The position numbers were made by a program, and so were the translations under genes. Of a stretch of 9,381 nt of DNA, positions 6,183-9,381 are shown one piece after another. The stretch is from Candidatus Kaiserbacteria bacterium. GTDB taxonomy: Bacteria > Patescibacteriota > Minisyncoccia > Phycocordibacterales > UBA2100. The number at the start of each line of letters is the position of its first letter. Position 1 is the stretch's first letter. The stretch covers positions 1-9,381 of the forward strand of contig JALWJR010000081.1 of the NCBI GenBank assembly GCA_026996985.1, in the 5' to 3' direction. A model generated the notes under the pieces. That model saw only the letters and a program-made list of their open reading frames with translations, did no database searches and had not been told where the DNA came from.

Positions 6183-6240
6183 ACACCCCTTTTCTTGTGC
6201 GTTTTTTGGAGAGCAAAACGCTAAAGAAAAGGAGGAGTGT
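6183..6240. repeat. Long imperfect hairpin upstream of the peroxiredoxin gene
   Basis: An outer stem pairs 6188-6196 with 6224-6232 (9 bp). It is extended by CC/GG and ACA/TGT around small bulges to 6183/6240. An inner 7-bp stem, GCGTTTT (6199-6205) with AAAACGC (6215-6221), closes a 9-nt loop, with a 2x2 internal loop between the stems: about 21 bp in all. On the + strand the 3' arm holds AAGGAGG, a strong Shine-Dalgarno-like sequence. It could be a 5'-UTR element of the peroxiredoxin mRNA or subterminal sequence of the neighbouring IS30 remnant. No long T-run follows, so a terminator is unlikely. Confidence 0.6.
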
Positions 6241-6273
6241 TTTAACAGTTGAATGATAACATGAAAAAAATCG

Positions 6274-7275
6274 TGTGCAACCTTATGTATAACCGCACCT
6301 ACTTTTGCAGTCTGCTGATAACTTTTTCTCATACTCTAACAGAAACTGAACCGGAGACAACTTGTTGTCAAAGGCATGATGTACTCTCTTTGAGTTGTAA
6401 AACACCAATCAGTCAATTAGCTTCTCGTTGAAGGTGTCAATGTTGTGGTAGAGCATCTGTCTGTGGAAGTAGGCAAACTCTTCTTGGATTGTTCTGTTGA
6501 AGCGTTCAACATGGGCGTTCATCTTTGGGGTTTTGGGATATGTTTTGTAGTGGGTGATTTGCAATTCAAGAAGCCTTTTTGCGAAATTCTTTTTAAACTC
6601 ACTGCCGTTGTCGGTAAGCACAAAGGTTGTTTTGTACGGAAACACTTTGAGCCACATTTCAAAGAACTCCTCTGCAGCTTTAGATGCATGCGATGTCGTC
6701 GCCCACGCAAAGCAGAAACGGGAGAAAATGTCCTCGCAGGTGATTATGTAGTGTCGTTTGCCGTTGATGTGTATCTCTATGGTATCGAGCGCAACCAAGT
6801 TACCGGGATAGGTTATCTTGAAATCTTTAGGTTTTCTAAGGACTTTTTGCTTCTTGTACCGTTTAACACGTCCCGTATTGGTTATGTGTTGCGGTACTGT
6901 GCGCATGCCTCCTTTGTCTTTGATGATTCTGCCTATGGTTGCGGGTTTGGGGCAGTGCAGAGAAAGTGTGTCACAATACTCTTTAAGTAGCGGATAGAGC
7001 TTCTTTTCTCCCAAGTTGGGATATACTTTGCGTAATCTGCGTATCTCATCAATTATTCTGTGATCGTAACGGCGTTTTCTTTTGTTCTTTGGGGCTCTTG
7101 AACCACAGTTGAGAGCTTCCAATTTTCCGTTTGCATCTTTTAGTTTTCTTTGCCAGTTGTACAGTGTACGTTCACTGACTCCGTAGGCGTCTTTTGTTGC
7201 TTGCAATCCGTGGGTTTTCCAAAAGGTGAGTATTTTGGCTCTTTTCTGTGCTGTTTTGCTTATCATATACGCAAA
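6274..7275 (-). mobile_element. IS481-like insertion sequence, about 1.0 kb
   Basis: The element is delimited by its transposase gene and by weakly similar ends. The left end reads TGTGC, then TATGTATAACCGC; the right end on the minus strand reads TTTGC, then TATGATAAGC. The boundaries are therefore estimates, good to perhaps 10 bp. No target-site duplication is recognisable. The right end interrupts an IS30-family transposase reading frame, so this element appears to have entered, or recombined with, an older IS30 copy. Confidence 0.6.
6283..7266 (-). pseudogene. IS481-like DDE transposase with an in-frame TGA
   Basis: An uninterrupted 285-residue frame (6409-7266) continues past a TGA at 6409-6411 for another 41 codons to TAA at 6283-6285. 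A helix-turn-helix at about residues 15-41 (Y-G-V-S-E-R-T-L-Y-N-W) precedes an integrase core with D161 (L-D-T-I-E-I), D219 (L-T-D-N-G-S-E-F) and E254 (H-V-E-R-F-N-R-T), a D-D-35-E triad, all intact. The sequence after the TGA reads L-V-F-Y-N-S-K-R-V-H-H-A-F, then L-S-P-V-Q-F-L, the usual end of this family. The TGA stands where the family has Trp (L-I-D-W-L-x-F-Y-N), so one G-to-A change in TGG explains it. UGA readthrough as Trp is the alternative. The truncated protein keeps the catalytic triad but loses its last helix region. No Shine-Dalgarno sequence precedes the ATG. Confidence 0.85.
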
Positions 7276-7616
7276 TTGAAAACATGTTCAAGCAAAGAGA
7301 ATTAAGAATGATTCTCAATGGCTTTACCTTTGATCAAGGTGCGGAGTTTGTAGCTTGGACTTTGATAGAGAAGTCTTTAAACACAAATGTGTACTTTACC
7401 TATCCAAGAAGCCCTTGGCAGAAAGGAAGCAACGAGAACACCAACGGTCTGCTGAGAGAGTATCTGCTCAAGAAGTGTGATTTTGATAAAGTGTCAGAGC
7501 ATGAGTTAATGAAAATAGTGTATAATCTAAACAACAGACCAAGAAAATGTCTTGGTTTTAGAACACCGCAGGAGGTGTTTTTTGAAGAGTTAAGGAGATT
7601 GCAGTTGAGGTGTTAA
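7272..7616 (+). pseudogene. IS30-family transposase, C-terminal remnant
   Basis: About 113 residues of an IS30-family transposase remain. Visible are the second catalytic Asp in T-F-D-Q-G-A-E-F (family usually D-N-G-x-E-F), then Y-F-T-Y-P-R-S-P-W-Q-K-G-S-N-E-N-T-N-G-L-L-R with the catalytic Glu 34 residues later (DD33E spacing), and N-N-R-P-R-K-C-L-G-F-R-T-P near the end. The N-terminal DNA-binding domain and first catalytic Asp are missing. In-frame codons before 7272 belong to the IS481-like element, so the ATG at 7248 is fortuitous. The frame ends in TAA at 7614-7616; the right inverted repeat of the old element probably lies around 7600-7635. It is certainly inactive alone. Confidence 0.85.
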
Positions 7617-7661
7617 TTCGCCACAAACTTCAGTTATTGTTATTTTGCATATCAGTTTTTC

Positions 7662-7689
7662 TTGAACAAAGAAGATTAAGTGATACTAT
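7662..7689 (+). promoter_or_regulatory. Possible promoter of the rel gene
   Basis: TTGAAC (7662-7667) and TACTAT (7684-7689) are separated by 16 nt, and the -10-like hexamer ends 7 nt before the ATG at 7697. Transcription would start at the start codon itself. The region lies just after the IS30 remnant, so promoter sequence here could be native or element-derived. Confidence 0.4.
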
Positions 7690-7696
7690 CTTTCTT

Positions 7697-9253
7697 ATGT
7701 ACCCGAAAGTGACAGAAATAATAAAAGCTCTTCAGTTCTCCTCAAAAAAAGACGAGGAGCTTGTAAAGAAGGCTTACAGCTTTGCTCAAAAAGCCCATGA
7801 AGGACAGAAGCGCTACTCGGGCGAGCCATATTTTTCACACCCGGCACATGTGGCGCTCTCGCTGGCAAAAATAGGCATGACCTCTGAGGTGATCTCGGCT
7901 GGCCTTTTGCATGATACACTTGAGGACTGCGACATCTCACCAGAGACTATAGAGAAAGAATTTGGCAAAGAAATACGTTTTTTGGTTGAAGGAGTTACAA
8001 AACTCGGGCACGTAAGATATCATGGATTAAAAAGGCATGCCGAAAGTTTAAGAAAGCTTTTCGCAGCCACCTCCGAAGATGTAAGAGTAATGATTATCAA
8101 ATTAATGGACAGACTTCACAATGCAAAAACTTTAAAATACGTAAAACCGGAAAAAAGAGAAAGGATAGCGCTGGAGACTTTGGAAGTGTATGTTCCCATA
8201 GCCGACAGACTAGGAATGGGAGTTGTAAAAAGAGAGCTGGAAGATGCCGTTTTTCCGTTTGCCTATCCGAAAGAGTACAAAGAGGCGGTAAAACTGTTTA
8301 AAAAAGCCGGCGGAGAAGATGAGAAAACTCTTGAGAAAGTGCATAAAGCCATCAAAAAGAAGTTGGCGGAATATGGCATAAAAAACTTTCGTACGGAAGT
8401 CCGAGTTAAAGGGCTTTACAGTTTTTGGAAAAAACTTCAACGCAAAGGCGGAGATTTAAGCAAAATAAAAGATATTTGGGCTCTTAGGATTATAGTTCCC
8501 GAAGTTGCCGATTGCTATACAATTCTCGGTATAATTCATGCCGAGTGGACACCTCTTCCGGGTAGAATCAAAGACTATATCGCTTTTCCAAAACCCAACG
8601 GTTATCAAAGTTTACACACAACGATTCACACCGGCTACGGGGGCGTGCTTGAAGTGCAAATTCGCACGGAAGAGATGCACAAAGAAGCGCAATTCGGTAT
8701 CGCCTCTCACATAGGATACAAAGAGCACGGTTCATCAAAACGTAAAGAAAGTGTTGGTATGCGCTGGATAAAGCAATTTATTCCGGCAAGACTTTCCTTT
8801 TCCAATTCAAAAGAAGAAATGAAATGCAAAATAAAACACAGAACATATACTGGAAACTCGGTACCGGAGTGGCTAAAGCATGTTGCTCAAACCGGGTGCG
8901 CCGGAGAGCCAAATGAGTATTTGGAAGAGATAAAAAGTGATTTTTTCTCTCATCGCATTTTTGTATTTACTCCCAAGGGCGATGTTATAGACCTACCCAT
9001 TGATGCAACTCCGATTGATTTTGCCTACGCAATACACTCACAAATCGGCAATCACATATCGGGAGCGAAAGTTAATGGCAAACTTGTATCTTTAAACGAA
9101 ACTTTAAAAAACGGAGATATAGTTGAGATAATCACAAACGCAAAATCACACCCCACTCGCAAATGGCTTGAATATGCAAAGACAAATATGGCAAAAAGGT
9201 TTATCCGTTCTTACCTGTCAAAACAAGGAGAAAAAATCACTCAAAAAAAGTAA
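7697..9253 (+). CDS. rel: RelA/SpoT homologue: bifunctional-type (p)ppGpp synthetase/hydrolase without ACT domain
   Basis: A 518-residue stringent-response enzyme that makes and degrades (p)ppGpp. The HD hydrolase domain (about 20-150) has H48, H72-D73, E76-D77 and D138, all metal or catalytic positions, so hydrolase should be active. The synthetase domain (about 225-345) has R236-V-K238, D259, R290-I-K-D (the RXKD type of bifunctional enzymes, not EXDD of RelA), Y303 in N-G-Y-Q-S and E319 in L-E-V-Q-I-R-T. A TGS domain follows at about 419-480. The protein stops soon after, whereas long Rel proteins of about 700 residues go on to helical, zinc-finger and ACT domains. About 25 extra residues (362-388) sit between the synthetase domain and TGS. 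ATG 7697 is chosen over the upstream ATG at 7610, which overlaps the IS30 frame and would add 29 unrelated residues. No Shine-Dalgarno sequence is present. Confidence 0.92.
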   Translation: MYPKVTEIIKALQFSSKKDEELVKKAYSFAQKAHEGQKRYSGEPYFSHPAHVALSLAKIGMTSEVISAGLLHDTLEDCDISPETIEKEFGKEIRFLVEGVTKLGHVRYHGLKRHAESLRKLFAATSEDVRVMIIKLMDRLHNAKTLKYVKPEKRERIALETLEVYVPIADRLGMGVVKRELEDAVFPFAYPKEYKEAVKLFKKAGGEDEKTLEKVHKAIKKKLAEYGIKNFRTEVRVKGLYSFWKKLQRKGGDLSKIKDIWALRIIVPEVADCYTILGIIHAEWTPLPGRIKDYIAFPKPNGYQSLHTTIHTGYGGVLEVQIRTEEMHKEAQFGIASHIGYKEHGSSKRKESVGMRWIKQFIPARLSFSNSKEEMKCKIKHRTYTGNSVPEWLKHVAQTGCAGEPNEYLEEIKSDFFSHRIFVFTPKGDVIDLPIDATPIDFAYAIHSQIGNHISGAKVNGKLVSLNETLKNGDIVEIITNAKSHPTRKWLEYAKTNMAKRFIRSYLSKQGEKITQKK

Positions 9254-9273
9254 CCCCACGTTGCCGTGAGGTT
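9252..9273. terminator. Hairpin between convergent genes, likely terminator
   Basis: AACC and CACG (9252-9260, around a central C) pair with CGTG and GGTT (9265-9273) with one C-A mismatch and a TTGC loop. On the minus strand it is followed closely by TTACTTTTTTTT, a good T-tract, so it should terminate the partial minus-strand gene. On the + strand only TTT follows, so it is a weaker terminator for rel. It overlaps the rel stop codon. Confidence 0.6.
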
Positions 9274-9291
9274 TAAAAGTTGGAAATTCAT

Positions 9292-9381
9292 CTACCACTC
9301 GTAATCGGGAAATTCGTTTTCGTTGAAAAGGTCCGGGAGCTCTTTCCCCGCTTTCGGTCGTGGCAGGTGCGGGGCACGAGG
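9292..9381 (-). CDS. C-terminal 29 residues of an unidentified protein
   Basis: On the minus strand the frame is open from the right edge to a TAG at 9292-9294. The visible residues start P-R-A-P-H-L-P-R-P-K-A-G-K and end D-L-F-N-E-N-E-F-P-D-Y-E-W: a Pro/Lys-rich stretch followed by an acidic, aromatic tail. The position, convergent with rel and ending just before a terminator with a minus-strand T-tract, supports a real gene end. G and C are commoner at third codon positions than in the neighbouring genes. No family can be recognised from this piece. Confidence 0.45.
   Translation of the reverse strand, partial: PRAPHLPRPKAGKELPDLFNENEFPDYEW

Noticed and set aside
6249..6431. Plus-strand frame beginning M-N-D-N-M-K-K-I, downstream of AAGGAGG
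   Set aside because: It runs across the left end of the IS481-like element and antisense to the transposase tail, with no family resemblance after the first codons. At most the first few codons could be an IS30 leftover.
6445..6990. 181-codon plus-strand frame opposite the transposase
   Set aside because: It is the antisense shadow of the transposase, which has a clear DDE family match on the minus strand.
7610..7696. Upstream ATG giving rel a 29-residue N-terminal extension
   Set aside because: The extension overlaps the IS30 stop region and does not look like the start of Rel proteins; the ATG at 7697 matches the family start and follows the possible -10 box.
352..9253. Genome-wide UGA reassignment (Gly or Trp)
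   Set aside because: The 774-, 518- and 395-residue genes contain no in-frame TGA despite many Gly and Trp codons, so the single transposase TGA is not evidence of a changed code.

Overview
The window most resembles a compact, low-to-moderate GC bacterial genome of the Candidate Phyla Radiation (Patescibacteria). This is inference from gene content: a cobalamin-dependent class II ribonucleotide reductase with an ATP cone, an ITPA-like nucleotide-cleansing enzyme, a shortened Rel protein without the C-terminal regulatory domains, short intergenic gaps and almost no Shine-Dalgarno sequences. The genetic code looks standard: Trp codons are UGG in the long genes and no long gene is broken by in-frame UGA, so the UGA=Gly code of Gracilibacteria/Absconditabacteria is not supported. 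The only UGA that ends a reading frame is a premature one inside a transposase.

Layout, left to right. (1) The 3' end of an ITPA/RdgB-type NTP pyrophosphatase (+), with a bidirectional terminator behind it. (2) The class II ribonucleotide reductase (-), preceded by a region with a perfect DnaA box and a 161-bp imperfect palindrome. (3) A membrane-anchored DUF192 protein (-) and, divergently, an RsuA/RluF-family pseudouridine synthase (+). (4) A 12-helix MFS transporter (-), convergent with the synthase. (5) A typical 2-Cys peroxiredoxin (-) with a very strong terminator. (6) A mobile-element scar: an IS481-like element (-) whose transposase carries an in-frame TGA at a conserved Trp, abutting the C-terminal third of an IS30-family transposase (+). 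(7) A bifunctional-type RelA/SpoT homologue (+) beginning about 80 bp after the IS30 remnant. (8) A convergent partial gene (-) at the right edge, seen only as 29 C-terminal residues.

The host genes are housekeeping or stress functions: nucleotide pool sanitation, dNTP synthesis, peroxide removal, (p)ppGpp control and rRNA modification. Apart from shared intergenic regions they do not form an obvious operon. The least explained structure is a family of about 47-bp AT-rich intergenic repeats (four copies between 2784 and 4288, one inverted). They contain a small hairpin with a compensatory base-pair change, and their ends coincide with the stop codons of neighbouring genes. A second pattern is that several genes lack a Shine-Dalgarno sequence and have a -10-like hexamer 6 to 8 nt before the ATG, suggesting leaderless mRNAs. 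I did not find a recognisable new multi-gene system (no defence island, CRISPR array or biosynthetic cluster).
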